Positions 1 to 11,083 of a DNA stretch of 64,000 bases are shown here, piece after piece. The stretch's first letter is position 1. Each line of letters opens with the position of its first letter. The translations under genes were made by a program, and so were the position numbers. Location: contig NC_084794.1 of assembly GCF_963169125.1 (NCBI RefSeq), positions 90,379,018 through 90,443,017 on the forward strand, in the 5' to 3' direction. Source of the DNA: Humulus lupulus. Lineage: Eukaryota > Streptophyta > Magnoliopsida > Rosales > Cannabaceae. The notes beneath the pieces were generated by a model. That model did not search any database and was not told the origin of the DNA. It was given only the letters and a program-made list of their open reading frames with translations.

Positions 1-1125
1 GTTAGATAAATCCATATTAGATGTTTATATTATGTTTTTTTTGTTATAATTGTATATATGTTAGGTTAGATAAATAATATGTTGATTTGAGAATATGTTT
101 ATAATTTTTTTTTTTTGTTTATTTGTCAATTCAAATGATTGTATTAAAATTTATGTATGCTCTGGGACTGATTTATATGTTTTTATGAAGATTTTAAATT
201 TTAGGATAGGTTAGATTACAACCGTTATGCTGCCAAAATTTTAGTAGATTTAGAAAAATCTAATTAAATGTTTATAATATGATTAATGTATATGCTAATT
301 TTAATTTGACATAAAGAAGTTTCATAGTTGTTTAATATTTTATTATAATGAAATTAAATATTAGGTTATAAAAAAATATTAATTTAGGTGATATTTCATT
401 GTATTGGGTATTATATGCTATAGGTTAGATAAATCCATATTAGATGTTTATATTATGTTTTTTTTTATAACTATATATATGTTAGGCTAGATAAATAATA
501 TGTTGATTTGAGAATATGTTTATAATTTGATTTTGTTGTTTATTTGTCAATTCAAATGATTGTATTAAAATTTATGTATGCTCTGAGACTGGTTTATATG
601 TTTTTATGAAGATTTTAAATTTTGGGATGGGTTAGATTACAACCGTTATGCTGCCGAAATTTTAGTAGATTTAGAAAAATCTAATTAAATGTTTATAATA
701 TGATTAATGTATATGCTAATTTAGTTTAATTTTGATAATAAAAAAGTTAATTTGACGTAAAGAAGTTTCATGGTTGTTTAATATTTTATTATAATAAAAT
801 GAAATATTAGGTTATAAAAAATATTAATTTAGGTGATATTTCATTGTAGTGGGTATTATATGCTATAGGTTAGATAAATCCATATTAGATGTTTGTATTT
901 TTTTTTTTTTATAATTATATATATGTTAGGTTAGATAAATAATATGTTGATTTGGGAATATGTTTATAATTTGTTTTTGTTGTTTATTTGTCAATTCAAA
1001 TGATTGTATTAAAATTTATGTATGCTCTGAGACTGGTTTATATGTTTTTATGCATATTTTAAATTTTGGGATATGTTAGATTACAACCGTTATGCTGCCG
1101 AAATTTTAGTAGATTTAGAAAAACT
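1..1125. repeat. Tandem repeat, unit about 423-445 bp, 2.6 copies
   Basis: The start of the window (gttagataaatccatatta) recurs at 424 and 869, giving units of 423 and 445 bp and a partial third copy that stops near 1125. Each unit carries the same landmarks in order, for example tgctctgagactggtttata, then acaaccgttatgctgcc, then a tagatttagaaaaa end. The second unit is longer because of an extra AT-rich piece near 720-745. The array probably continues left of the window. It could be a satellite or part of the 5' non-coding region of the CACTA element that follows; I cannot tell which. Confidence 0.85.
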
Positions 1126-1726
1126 AAACATTACAACATAGTTTTAAAGTTAGTGTGATTAAATTTTTTAATTAATAAATTTCAAATCAATTAATAAAAA
1201 TTAATTAAAAATTTATAAAGTGTAAATTAAAATAATAATTTTACAATTATAAAACATTATCAATATTTTTTTATAAAATAAGTAGAAATTAAAATAATAA
1301 AATTTAATGGTAAATTAATAATTTGTGATTAAATATTTATTTATTTAATTACTTTTATAATATATTCATAAAGTTTGATAATATATGCAGATAAAATAGG
1401 TAATTAAGTTAACTTTATTTTTAAAATTAAGTTAAGATAAAAATAATAATATTTTATTGTTGTTTTTAAAAAAAATAAAAAGTGAAAATTATATTAAGAA
1501 TTTGATAATTATTAAATAACATAATAATAATTATAATTAAATATTTGATTATATAATGAAACTTTATAATACATTCATAACTAACAATAATATATATCCT
1601 TAAAATTTGATAATATATTCATAAAATTTAATAATTTATTCATAAGATTTCATAAAATTATTAGCAAATAAAGGTAGTTTTTTATGATTATCACATTGTC
1701 ATAATTATTTTCCACTTGAATCAGTT
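1126..1726. other. AT-rich spacer before the CACTA transposase
   Basis: Very AT-rich, with runs of a and t and short ataata motifs. I see no open coding frame, no terminal inverted repeat and no RNA gene. It may be the 5' non-coding part of CACTA-1. Confidence 0.5.
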
Positions 1727-2044
1727 ATGACGATTCACAATAGTTGGATAACTAATAGACAACGTAACTCTGATGAGTTTTGGAATGGTCTTCAAGCATT
1801 TATACAAATGGCCAAGAATCATGTGAATGCTTCGGGGGAAGTCAGATGCCCATGTGTTCAGTGTGTCAATATGTTGAATCAGAAACTGGATGTAGTGGAG
1901 GCTCACATACACAAATATGGGTTTCTGCAGCGATACGTGAAGTGGACCTACCATGGTGAAGACGATATGCCTCCAGTAGTGGACAACGAGGCTCTAGTGA
2001 CTGATGAGATGATTGACATCATCAATGATGTTATTGGTGAATAA
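1727..2044 (+). pseudogene. CACTA transposase N-terminal (transposase-associated) domain
   Basis: This 105-codon frame starts MTIHNSWI and has the features of the transposase-associated domain (Pfam Transpos_assoc) at the N-terminus of plant CACTA transposases: a CPCVQC cysteine cluster near residues 41-46 and a segment HIHKYGF followed by W-x-x-HGE near residues 60-77. The domain is thought to act with tnp2 in binding or cutting element ends. A TAA stop at 2042-2044 ends the frame, after which acidic linker residues and further transposase sequence continue with more stops. It is therefore the front of a broken transposase gene. The start ATG is the first in frame and has only AT-rich sequence upstream. 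Confidence 0.8.
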
Positions 2045-2097
2045 GACACTAACGAAGAAGGCATAAATGAAGGAATTTAAGGTGGTGGTGGAAATAG

Positions 2098-3849
2098 TGC
2101 AGAGAATCAATTTGATGACTGGTTTCGAAAGGTCAAAGCTGAGTTATACCCTGGTTGTACATGGTTGTCTTCCTTGAACTTCTTGGCAAAGATGATGCAC
2201 ATGAAGGTTATGAATAAATGGACAAATAGTTCCTTTGATGAACTTTTGAAGTTTATGAAATTTGCATTCCCGAAGGAGAATAAGATTCTGGCTTCATTCT
2301 ATGAGTCGAAGAAAAAAACGAGGAAGTTAGGGTTAGGTTATCAATCAATTCATGCTTGCAAGTACGACTGTTATTTGTTCTGAAATAAGAATTCCCAAAA
2401 ATAGAGTTGTCCTGTATGTGGTGAGAGCCTATGGGTTGACAAAGACACAAAGGGGAAAAAATTCGGCCACAAAGTGTTGCGGTACTACCCTTTGACTCCT
2501 ACGCTGAACGTCTTTATGGTTTAAGGCATACAACAAATGATATGACCTAGCATAGTACGGGATGGTCGAAAAAAGATGGTGTGATGCACCATCCTATTGA
2601 TGGGGGTGCTTGAAAACAATTTGATTCCAGATATCCTGATTTTTCCAAAGAACACGAAAATGTTCGATTGGGTTTGGCGGTTGATGGTTTTAATCCATTT
2701 GGTAACATGAATCTATCTTACAGCATGTGGCCGGTTATATTCTACATGTACAATATGCCTCCTTGGATGTGCATGAAAGCGTCATCATTCATGCTGACCT
2801 TATTGATTCCTAGTCCGAAATCACCTGGGAAGGACATGGATGTCTTTTTGAGGCCTGTGGTAGACGAATTGAAGGAGTTGTGGGATGAGGGAGTTCAAAC
2901 CAGAGACGCTGCAATGAACAGTATATTCAGAATGCATGCAACACTATTATGGACTATCAATGATTTTCCAGCATGTAGTAGTTTGTCTGGTTGGAGTGGC
3001 CAAGGATATATGGCATGCCCTTCATGCAACGAAGGCACTTCTTCATGTCGGGTAATTGGGAAGACGGCCTATGTTGGTCATAGAAGATTCTTATCTTCTA
3101 CGCATAAGCGGAGGAAGAGTTGCTTGTTTGATGATAATTATTAAAAAGGACGTCCTCCAAGAAAATTCAGTAGTCAAGACATACTTAAACAATTAGCGCA
3201 TGTTCCAGATCGTTTGCCAGGTAAACATGTCAGTTTCAGGGGTGTGAAAAGAAAGCGAGATCCAAAAGAGCTTAATTGGAGTAAAAATAGTATTTTCTTT
3301 GTAAACTTGATTACTAGTCTAAACTTGAACTGAAGCACAATTTAGATGTGATGCATGTAGAGAAAAATGTTTGCAATAGTTTACTCAGTACTTTTCTTAT
3401 GAATGAGAAATCTAAAGACACCACCAACGCACGAGTTGACTTGAAGAATTGGGGAATCCGAGAAGAGTTTCACCTCAAGGAAGACGGCACAAAGTTAATC
3501 AAACCACATCCTATGTACTCTTTCACACCGATTGATAGACGTTCTTTTTGTCAGTTCGTAAAAGGAGTTAGACTTCCTAATGGCTTTGGTTCAAATTTTT
3601 CTAAGAAAGTAACTGACAATGATGGCGACATTGTTGTGTTGAAATCCCATGATTGTCACATTCTTATGCAACGTCTGTTGCCGATAGGAGTTCGAGGCTA
3701 CTTGGATAAGTCTATTTCGAAGACAACCATTGAGCTTTGCAAATTCTTTAAGCAAATTTGTGCTCGTACATTGGTTGAACAAGTCGAAGTTAATTTTTCC
3801 TCCAGCCTTTTTTGACATAATGATTCATTTAATTCTTCATTTACCGCAA
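2098..3849 (+). pseudogene. CACTA tnp2 transposase remnant
   Basis: Several frames joined by frameshifts and stops resemble the tnp2 family transposase of En/Spm elements. 2165-2383 holds the linker. Around 2400-2500 is a CPVCGE motif followed by RYYPLTP. 2668-3144 holds the central part, with LAVDGFNPFG, MSxxxTLLIPSPKSPG-like sequence and the GQGYMACPSCN motif. 3348-3815 begins at the D-V-M-H-V-E-K-N-V motif and runs through a PHPMYSFTP-type region. The sequence enters the next (DUF4218) domain after a one-base loss in a run of t near 3810, then stops abruptly at about 3850, where Gypsy-1 LTR sequence begins. It is non-functional. Confidence 0.85.
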
Positions 3850-5381
3850 CGACCCTTGCTCCTGGTGTGGCTGGGGGTCGTGGCTCAAGCAAGGTTTTGA
3901 GGTCGTTTGAGTGTTTTGACCTCGGGAACTTGGTTTTAGGCCTCAGGATTGTTCCTACTACCCGGATTAGTGGGGATTGATGTCCCAGAGGTTAGATCTT
4001 GGTTCGAGAACCTTTGTTATTCATTTTATTGATAGTGTCCCGTATTTGGTTATGACTAGGTGACCGTTAAGGAACTTAAAGGTTGGCCGTTCTCAATGGT
4101 CGTTCTTTTATTCATTCTCACTCGAATCAGAGGTAAGAAAACTGCACCCTATGTATATGTGACATGCATGGTTATTCTTGATGCATGTTGGATGCTTAAA
4201 TGTGACATGCATGGTTATTTTTGAGGCATGTCAAGTGATTAAATGTGATGCATGTGTTGCACGAGAAACATGTGGTTAGGGCATATTATGAATATTGAAT
4301 ATGAGATTGTTCAGAGCTTGAGCCTCTGTGTTTATGCATGGTCCTAATTATGCTAGCAGTTGTTAAGTAAGCATGTTGAATGCCCTATATTCAGATATTT
4401 GACATATGATATATGTTTGGTAGCATTGCTTGCTTGTGTGTGGCACCAACCGTTCAGGATTCGGCATTGGTCGCGTATTACTGACCTGAGAGTCAGAAAC
4501 GACATAAGTATCGAGAACGCAGAGCCGATAAAAGATTAGATCTAATCGATATCATCATTGAATGACTCATATGGGGTATTAATGTTGGACCGACCCGAAG
4601 GTCGATGAAAATTATAAGCGCTTGTCTAGTCTAAGACTAGTTACTCAGAGCTAGGGACAAAGGTCTAGGTGATTGTTTTGTCACATGGCTGAGGGAGCGG
4701 AATCCCATCTTAGTGACTTGATAATTAGTCACTCATTTAAAGGTATTGACCCCCTATTAGTGATATGATAATTAGTCACTCGTTTAAAGGTATTGACCCC
4801 CTGTTAGTGACTTGGTAATTAGTCACTTGTTAAAAGGTACAAACCCCCTATTAGTGACTTATTGATCAGTCACGCGTTCATTGTTTGAACTTATTTGCCT
4901 GTTTGAATAGGGCTATATTTTCTAGGCATGTGCCTTATGATTTGATGACATGTTATTACTGTTCATGAGCATATTGAGTTTTCTTGCTAGGCTTTGGCTC
5001 ACGGGTGCTATGTGGTGTAGGTAAAGGCAAAAGAAAGCTGGACCATCCTTGAGTTGGAGAGCTTAGGTGGCGATATGTACATATGCGGCTGCTCGTCCAC
5101 CACGGCCGAGGGTTGAAAGAGGAACTAGGGTTAAACCCTGTTTTGCTTCTTAGATCGGCTGGTTGTAAGTATTTTCTTGTAATAGACCTTTAAATTATAT
5201 TTTTGGGATCCCAATGTATATAATAAATGTTCTAATGAAACGTTATATCTTAACCAAAAATTTTAATCCCTAAACCGCTAATCATACTTAGTTACACGAT
5301 TTTGGCCAAATGACTCGATTATCGAGTTTAGCACAGTTTACAAGGCACATCGTGACGGTCCCTAGTGTTTAGGGTGTTACA
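3850..5381 (+). repeat. Gypsy-1 5' LTR, missing its first ~0.95 kb
   Basis: Colinear with 19948-21497 of the 3' LTR, from cccttgctcctggtgtgg onward, through the 47-bp repeats, to the end GGGTGTTACA. The part matching 19002-19947 is absent, and transposase sequence joins directly at about 3850. The left end is therefore a deletion breakpoint, not an LTR terminus. Confidence 0.85.
4710..4880. repeat. Tandem ~47-bp repeats inside the LTR
   Basis: Four diverged units built on ttagtgacttgataattagt, followed by cactcgtttaaaggtattga and ccccct. The same array is in the 3' LTR at about 20826-20996. A gtgac...gtcac inverted motif occurs in each unit. Confidence 0.8.
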
Positions 5382-5384
5382 ACT

Positions 5385-5400
5385 TGGTATCAGAGCAAGC
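5385..5400 (+). other. Primer binding site of Gypsy-1 (initiator Met tRNA)
   Basis: TGGTATCAGAGCAAGC lies three bases after the LTR end. TGGTATCAGAGC is the classic plant retrotransposon site complementary to the 3' end of initiator methionine tRNA. Confidence 0.9.
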
Positions 5401-5886
5401 CAAGGTTTATGGTTCCTGAAGATAAGCTGGGCATGTACACTCGTCACTGAAGATAGCTTCACTCAGGGAATGGTAACTATTTTTGTAGTTATATGCTTAA
5501 CTGCTTAAATAGAATGTAAATGCTTTACCTGCACATTGTATTAGGGGGCATGAGATTCTGATAGAGCTTGGCTCTTGACTATATGATTATATGCTCCGTG
5601 AATATATATATATATATATGAATGTGATCATATGATTACCTGCTCCATGAATATATAATTGTGATAATTTCATGTTGGAGTTAGAGGCATGGTGTGAATG
5701 TTGGAAGAACAGGGATTATGATTGATGTATGTATGCCATGGGCATGTTTATAACACTGCAAGTGATTTGTGAATGTGGTGTGGTAAGATTGTTTCCGTGG
5801 GGAAAGCTCTTGATATGCTCATCATTATTAATGGGTCAAGTTATTGACTGCAAATTCAATCAGCAGGTTTATGTTCAAGGCAGATA
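5401..5886 (+). other. Gypsy-1 untranslated leader
   Basis: About 490 bp between primer site and gag. It contains a short (ta)n run near 5605-5620 and two similar stretches ending in atgattatatgctcc and atgattacctgctcc. No coding sequence is seen. Confidence 0.6.
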
Positions 5887-6972
5887 ATGAGGCCTGGTGG
5901 TGGTTATATAGAGGCTGGAAGTTATAGCCAGGGTATTAGTTCTTCATCTGCTCCTATGAATTTTCAGCAAATGTTCACAGATTTGCAATCAAGATTGCAG
6001 AGGCATGAGGAAGAGATCAGGTGTCTGAAGCAACAACAAAATCTGTTGGGGAGCACTTCTTCCTTGGTTATGCCAGGAGTGGCATCAGCTTTGGCTCAGC
6101 CTAGGGTTGAGAACAGATGGGAATTTCTCTGTGGAAGATTCCAGGAGTATTACCCTCCAGTCTTTGAGGGAGGCCTAGATCCATACAGAGCTGAGCAATG
6201 GATGGGCATGATCAGTTCCATTCTTGATAGTATGGGACTGGTAGGTCACGATTGGGTGAGCTGTGATACATGTGTACTACGGGATGATGCCCGGACGTGG
6301 TGGGAAGTAGTATCCCAGACACGAGACATAACTCTGATGGACTGGAAAGAATTTAGGCAGCTGTTTAATGAGAAGTATTATTGTGGCGTAGCCAAGACTA
6401 CTAAGATGAATGAGTTTCTGAATCTCGTTCAGGGGAATGCAACAGTGACTGAGTATGTTAACAGATTTGATGGGTTGGCTAAGTTTTCTTTTGACATGGT
6501 ACCCACAGATGTAGCTCGGAAGGAAAGATTTATTCAGGGGTTGAACCCCAGAATAGTTCAGGGCATTAGAGTTGCTCCGATGCATGAAGTCTCTACCTAT
6601 GCTCAGGTGGCAGGGAAGGCTCTTGCTGTTGAGAGCGTAGGACATCAGATTGGCCAGCAGAGTGCTGGAGAGCACAGAGCTCAGGTAGTGGTATCCCCAC
6701 TTATTGGAGCAAGTAAGAAGGAAAGTCGGAAGACATATCCGGTATGCGCTCGGTGTAAAAGGCATCATCTAGGAGAATGCCGAGCAAGGGCATGTTTCTC
6801 ATGTAAAATGTTTGGACATTGTAAGAAGGATTACCCAATCCAAAGGAAGGATGAGCAAAAGGGGATGGACAGCTCAACCCCAGCTCGAGTGTTCATTCCG
6901 ATGCAATCGGAATTTGAGACTAAGACTAGTTCCTCAGGGGTGGCAGGTCAGTTTTCTAGTTTTGATTTTTGA
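5887..6972 (+). CDS. Gypsy-1 Gag polyprotein
   Basis: This 361-residue open frame would make the capsid/nucleocapsid protein that packages retrotransposon RNA in cytoplasmic particles. Residues about 12-60 are Gln-rich and helical. Residues about 75-215 match the retrotransposon gag domain, with YYPPVFEGGLDP, ARTWWE and WKEFRQLFNEKYY as landmarks, and the RFIQGLNP motif late in the domain. Near residues 285-320 there is a C-x2-C pair, then a CCHC-type zinc knuckle CFSCKMFGHCKKDYP, in which the final cysteine is replaced by tyrosine, so zinc binding may be lost. The frame ends in TGA, with no continuous protease or RT frame behind it. The start is the first ATG, in gataatgaggcctgg. It is open but belongs to a dead element. 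Confidence 0.8.
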   Translation: MRPGGGYIEAGSYSQGISSSSAPMNFQQMFTDLQSRLQRHEEEIRCLKQQQNLLGSTSSLVMPGVASALAQPRVENRWEFLCGRFQEYYPPVFEGGLDPYRAEQWMGMISSILDSMGLVGHDWVSCDTCVLRDDARTWWEVVSQTRDITLMDWKEFRQLFNEKYYCGVAKTTKMNEFLNLVQGNATVTEYVNRFDGLAKFSFDMVPTDVARKERFIQGLNPRIVQGIRVAPMHEVSTYAQVAGKALAVESVGHQIGQQSAGEHRAQVVVSPLIGASKKESRKTYPVCARCKRHHLGECRARACFSCKMFGHCKKDYPIQRKDEQKGMDSSTPARVFIPMQSEFETKTSSSGVAGQFSSFDF

Positions 6973-7379
6973 GTTATGCTGACTGGTTTTGGTGCCATGC
7001 TATTCCTTTGTTTGTTTCATATAGAGGGGCATAAAGATGATATACAGATCACATGGTAATGTTGTGATTGGAAAGTGATACTATATTGGTGATTTAAGAG
7101 ATGAATTGGATTATGATAAAAATGACTCATCAGTGATTATGATAAGGTTGGTTATGACTTACTTTGGTATGATTCTGGGATGTGGATTGGTTAAGTAAGT
7201 ATGGGGCAATGCTAAATTGTAGGGAAAGGATAATAACTCTTGGGCTTAAGAGTGGGAAGCCTTGAGACAGTTGGCACGATGTATGGTTTTGTATGCTTAT
7301 TCTCATCTGTATTGAGAGCTAGAGTTTTATTGCAGAGAGATGCATGGAACTCTTAGCTAGTGTGGTGGATACCACTTAG
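6973..7379 (+). other. Degenerate Gypsy-1 sequence after gag
   Basis: This interval should hold protease, but I see no D-S/T-G motif and no open frame. It is probably decayed or rearranged retrotransposon sequence. Confidence 0.4.
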
Positions 7380-7917
7380 ATTGTGCCAGTGGGGTCAGGA
7401 CAGACTGGACTAGTCTGTGAGTTTCTGGATGTGCTTCCAAGGGATTTGTTAGGGTTTCCTTTATATAAAGAGATAGAATGGTAAATGGATTGGTGCCAGG
7501 AGTGGAAACAGGTTTTAGGGCACTGTTTTGAATGGCTCAGCAGAGTTGTAAGAACTAAAGGTTCAGTTAGTGAGTAAGATGGTATTCTCTAAGGTGAATC
7601 TTGGATCTGGTTATTACCAGCTAGAGATCAGGGAGAAGGATATGTAGAAGACTATTTTATATCAGATAAGGGCACTAGGAGTGCTGAGCTATGTTTTGAG
7701 AATTTGTTTAATGTGAGTATTTATGTATCAGATGAACAGAGCATTCAAAGGTTTATTTGAATAGGATTTGTGATCGTCTTGGACGATGGTATCGTGATGT
7801 ATTCTCTGCGAATATTTTCCAAGGTCAAGGAATGCCTCGAAAGGCAAGAGTTTCCTTGGGTGGTAAGGATATCACATGTACCTTGGGAAGAGTTCTGAGT
7901 CTTCTTGCAGATCAGAA
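7380..7917 (+). pseudogene. Gypsy-1 reverse transcriptase remnant
   Basis: Scattered frames keep RT landmarks of chromoviruses: a VCEFLDVLPRDL-like stretch (the EFPDVFPEDLPGLPP region) at about 7415, SKVNLGSGYYQ-like residues (from the KIDLRSGYHQ motif) at about 7590-7625, MNRAFKGLFE (from the MNRVFxPYL motif) at about 7733-7760, and FVIVLDDGIVMYS at about 7768-7806, where the catalytic F-I-D-D box is altered. Many stops and indels make it non-functional. It ends at the CACTA-2 target site GAA, 7915-7917. Confidence 0.65.
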
Positions 7918-8543
<626 letters not shown>

Positions 8544-8567
8544 TAAATAAAGCTAAAATAACTGATT

Positions 8568-8586
8568 GGGGGGGGGGGGGGGGGGG
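8568..8586 (+). repeat. Run of 19 G
   Basis: Homopolymer of G directly abutting the ATG of the FLY-type exon at 8587. A run this long is rare in plant DNA. The true length is uncertain because homopolymers are error-prone in sequencing. Confidence 0.8.
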
Positions 8587-9704
8587 ATGGGATACCCAGA
8601 TTCTGATATGGTGGCCAAGAGAAATTTGGGTTTTGGGTGCTTTTCCAAGAGGAGATTAGGTTTATTGAATTGGGTCGTCTTTGGATTTTGGCTTGCGTTA
8701 CTGCTTTTGCAGCCGGTGGCTAGTGTCAGACCCTTGCGAGAGAGAGCTCGTTCTTGGGGCGATGAGGTTGGTATTGAGATTATTGCCTTACTTTTATTTT
8801 TAAAAAAAGTTTATGAATAGTTTGATCAGCTATTAAGATTACAATTTGAATTGGGTAGTGGTTATTAGTTTTGTTCACTGTTTCTCTTAGTCAGTGTACA
8901 CACTAAGAGATTAGAGATTATATTTCAGTGAAATTATTTATACGTTTTAGAAAGTTATGATTAGGGCCAATCTGTATTTGTGTTTACTCCAAAGTTGCTT
9001 TAGCTTTTTATTAAGTTATAACTCTGCTGCAATGAGGAGAGTAGGAGGAGAATGAGATATTATTGAAATACAAATTGCAAGAACTCTGAGGTGCTAGAGT
9101 ATTTTACTAAAAGCTATAAGTTTTATCAGAAAAATTAGTTAATAACATACTCATCTCTGTTGCACAAAACCGTAGAAGAAAGAGGAGGTTCATTAGCTTT
9201 GTCATTGATGTGTTTTTCTGGCTTTTCCATGTAGTCTTATTGAAAGTAGCTCGTATTTATTCACATTGAGTTTTGTTCTTGGTTCATAAATTGGAGTAGA
9301 CAATACAGAAGTTAATAAATTGTACCTTTCATTTTATGCAAGAAGACAACCAAAAGCAATATTTTTTTTAAGAAATGTATCTGTCATGTGAAAGCCAGTT
9401 TTAATTTAATGAACTTCCTTTTAGAAATTTAGCTGCTCTCATTTCCCTTTCCCTTTCCTTTCGGTAAGTATGCAAATGTAAAATTTCCTTTGAAATAGTT
9501 TCTGGTAGGAAAAGGAGGGAGAAAATTGCTTTCTTTCTTTCTTTCTTTCTTTTTTTTTTAGAAATATGCGTTTAAAATATGGATGGAAATTTGAGTGAAT
9601 TTGCTTAATTCACCTCATTTGCCTCTTGCAGTGGTTATTCAGAGGAAAAAAAGAAAGTGACTTGGGTCCATTTTCTGCATGGAATATAATTGGAACATAT
9701 AGAG
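8587..9704 (+). pseudogene. Captured first two exons of a FLY1/FLY2-type transmembrane E3 ligase gene
   Basis: Exon 1 (8587-8766) encodes MGYPDSDMVAKRN, then a hydrophobic signal or anchor segment LLNWVVFGFWLALLLLQP, then RPLRERARSWGDE, followed by a GT donor at 8767. After an 865-bp intron ending in tcttgcag, exon 2 (9632-9704) encodes WLFRGKKESDLGPFSAW and NIIGTYRG, followed by a donor. The joined exons read SWGDE-WLFRGKK in frame. From knowledge of the family, this resembles the N-terminus of FLYING SAUCER-type RING E3 ligases, endomembrane proteins that in Arabidopsis control pectin methylesterification in seed mucilage. The rest of the gene, including transmembrane helices and RING, is absent. 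I am fairly sure of the family, from recall rather than alignment. Confidence 0.65.
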
Positions 9705-10055
9705 GTTAGTAAATTGCATTGCACACACATTTAATTGTTATCTTGTAAATTCTAGCTACAACTCTTTACATGAAATTGATAGAGAACTGGATAAATTTCA
9801 AATTAATTAATAATTTCTTGAATTATTTTGGGTGAACGTGAGGATTAGTTGTATCCACATTTTGCAGTATGTGTGATGTGTGTGTGGCATGGGGGTGGGG
9901 GTGGGGGTAGGGGTGGGTAATACCATGTGATTGTCTTATTTTATGCCACTTACTGTCTATTCATTGTGATTTGGGGAACTTTCTCTTCTTGATTTTGATG
10001 ATGGGCGTGAAAGGGAACTAACTGATTCTGTTGAATTATTTTGGGTTACTTGCAG

Positions 10056-11083
10056 TCGATCAGAGGACAAAACTAATTTAATTGAGGAAGTATCTTGGTT
10101 TGATTATGGACATAGAGGAATGCAGGTAATGAGTCATCAAGTTCAATATCTTATCTCTAATATTTTGCAAGATCTTTTTTGCTTAATGAGTTTCTGCTTT
10201 AATTCTGTTTCTTTTACTTGTCTGATATTTATTCTGGTTGGAAGTTTATTTTTACAGGTTTGGTATCCTTCTTTGGGTGCTGACCCTTTTAAGCAGGAGG
10301 ATTTCTTAAAGGTACGTATTCTTTGGTGCTAGAAGCCACAGGTTTTGCATATAATAAAAGCTTATCTTCTTTGTTAGCATTTTTTTTCCTTATTTTTCAA
10401 TTTCCCCCTTCCCTTAGTGTGCAATTTTAGTTCCTTTCAAGGTGAGGTCACTAGCTACTAAATTGCTGGCTTCTGTATTCATTCAAGTATTATGTTATTT
10501 TATTTTTAATGGAAAATCATTTTTCTTTTTAAAAAGAAACATAATAAGGTTTTGTAAGTTATGAAATTATTTTTATTGCCTTTTAAGGCATCTTCTTCAG
10601 GTACTATTTTCTCTTTCCTTTATATGAAAGTGAAGGTCCAATGTTTATTTTACTGTCCAATTATGGAATTCTCTTGTACTATATATAATATTGTCTACCT
10701 TCTATTGAAATTTGAAAAGAAGATGTCAGCTCGTGCGCTTAATTACTAGCCCACAAGGTTGGAATATGACTTGAAGCCCTTTGTTAGATTAGGTTCAAGC
10801 ATATGTGTTTAGTTTGGGGCATTATTGCATAAGTGTCTATAAATTGCCTCTGGTTACCAAAATTATATTATGTTGGCTTTGCAGCTTTTTAATTTTGTTT
10901 GTTGTTATTCCTGATCTTTCTTGAAGATATTGTACTTAATTCTGATTTTGTATTCAGAGGGACAAACGCGAAGAAGCTTTGAGGCTGGCTCCATTATTAG
11001 CAGAGAAGCCTCATTTTTCTCACTGTTTGGAGTGGCTTCTCTTTAGGGTGTTTGATGCAGAAATATCCAAGTACATTCAATGA
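10056..11083 (+). pseudogene. Captured exons of RIC1 (Golgi Rab GEF subunit)
   Basis: Three spliced pieces are visible. 10056-10125 encodes RSEDKTNLIEEVSWFDYGHR and GMQ. 10258-10311 encodes VWYPSLGADPFKQEDFLK. 10958-11083 encodes RDKREEALRLAPLLAEKPHF, then SHCLEWLLFRVFDAEIS, and a TGA stop. Each piece has AG before it, and the first two have GT after. In plant RIC1 homologues the first two pieces are contiguous, but about 60 residues should separate the second from the third, so exon material was lost. RIC1 with RGP1 activates Rab6-type GTPases at the Golgi. The N-terminal beta-propeller is absent. The fragment lies downstream of the FLY-type exons in the same orientation, with no sign that the two were neighbours in the host genome. 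Confidence 0.75.

Noticed and set aside
6277..6768. Minus-strand open frame of 163 codons
   Set aside because: Antisense shadow of the Gypsy-1 gag gene.
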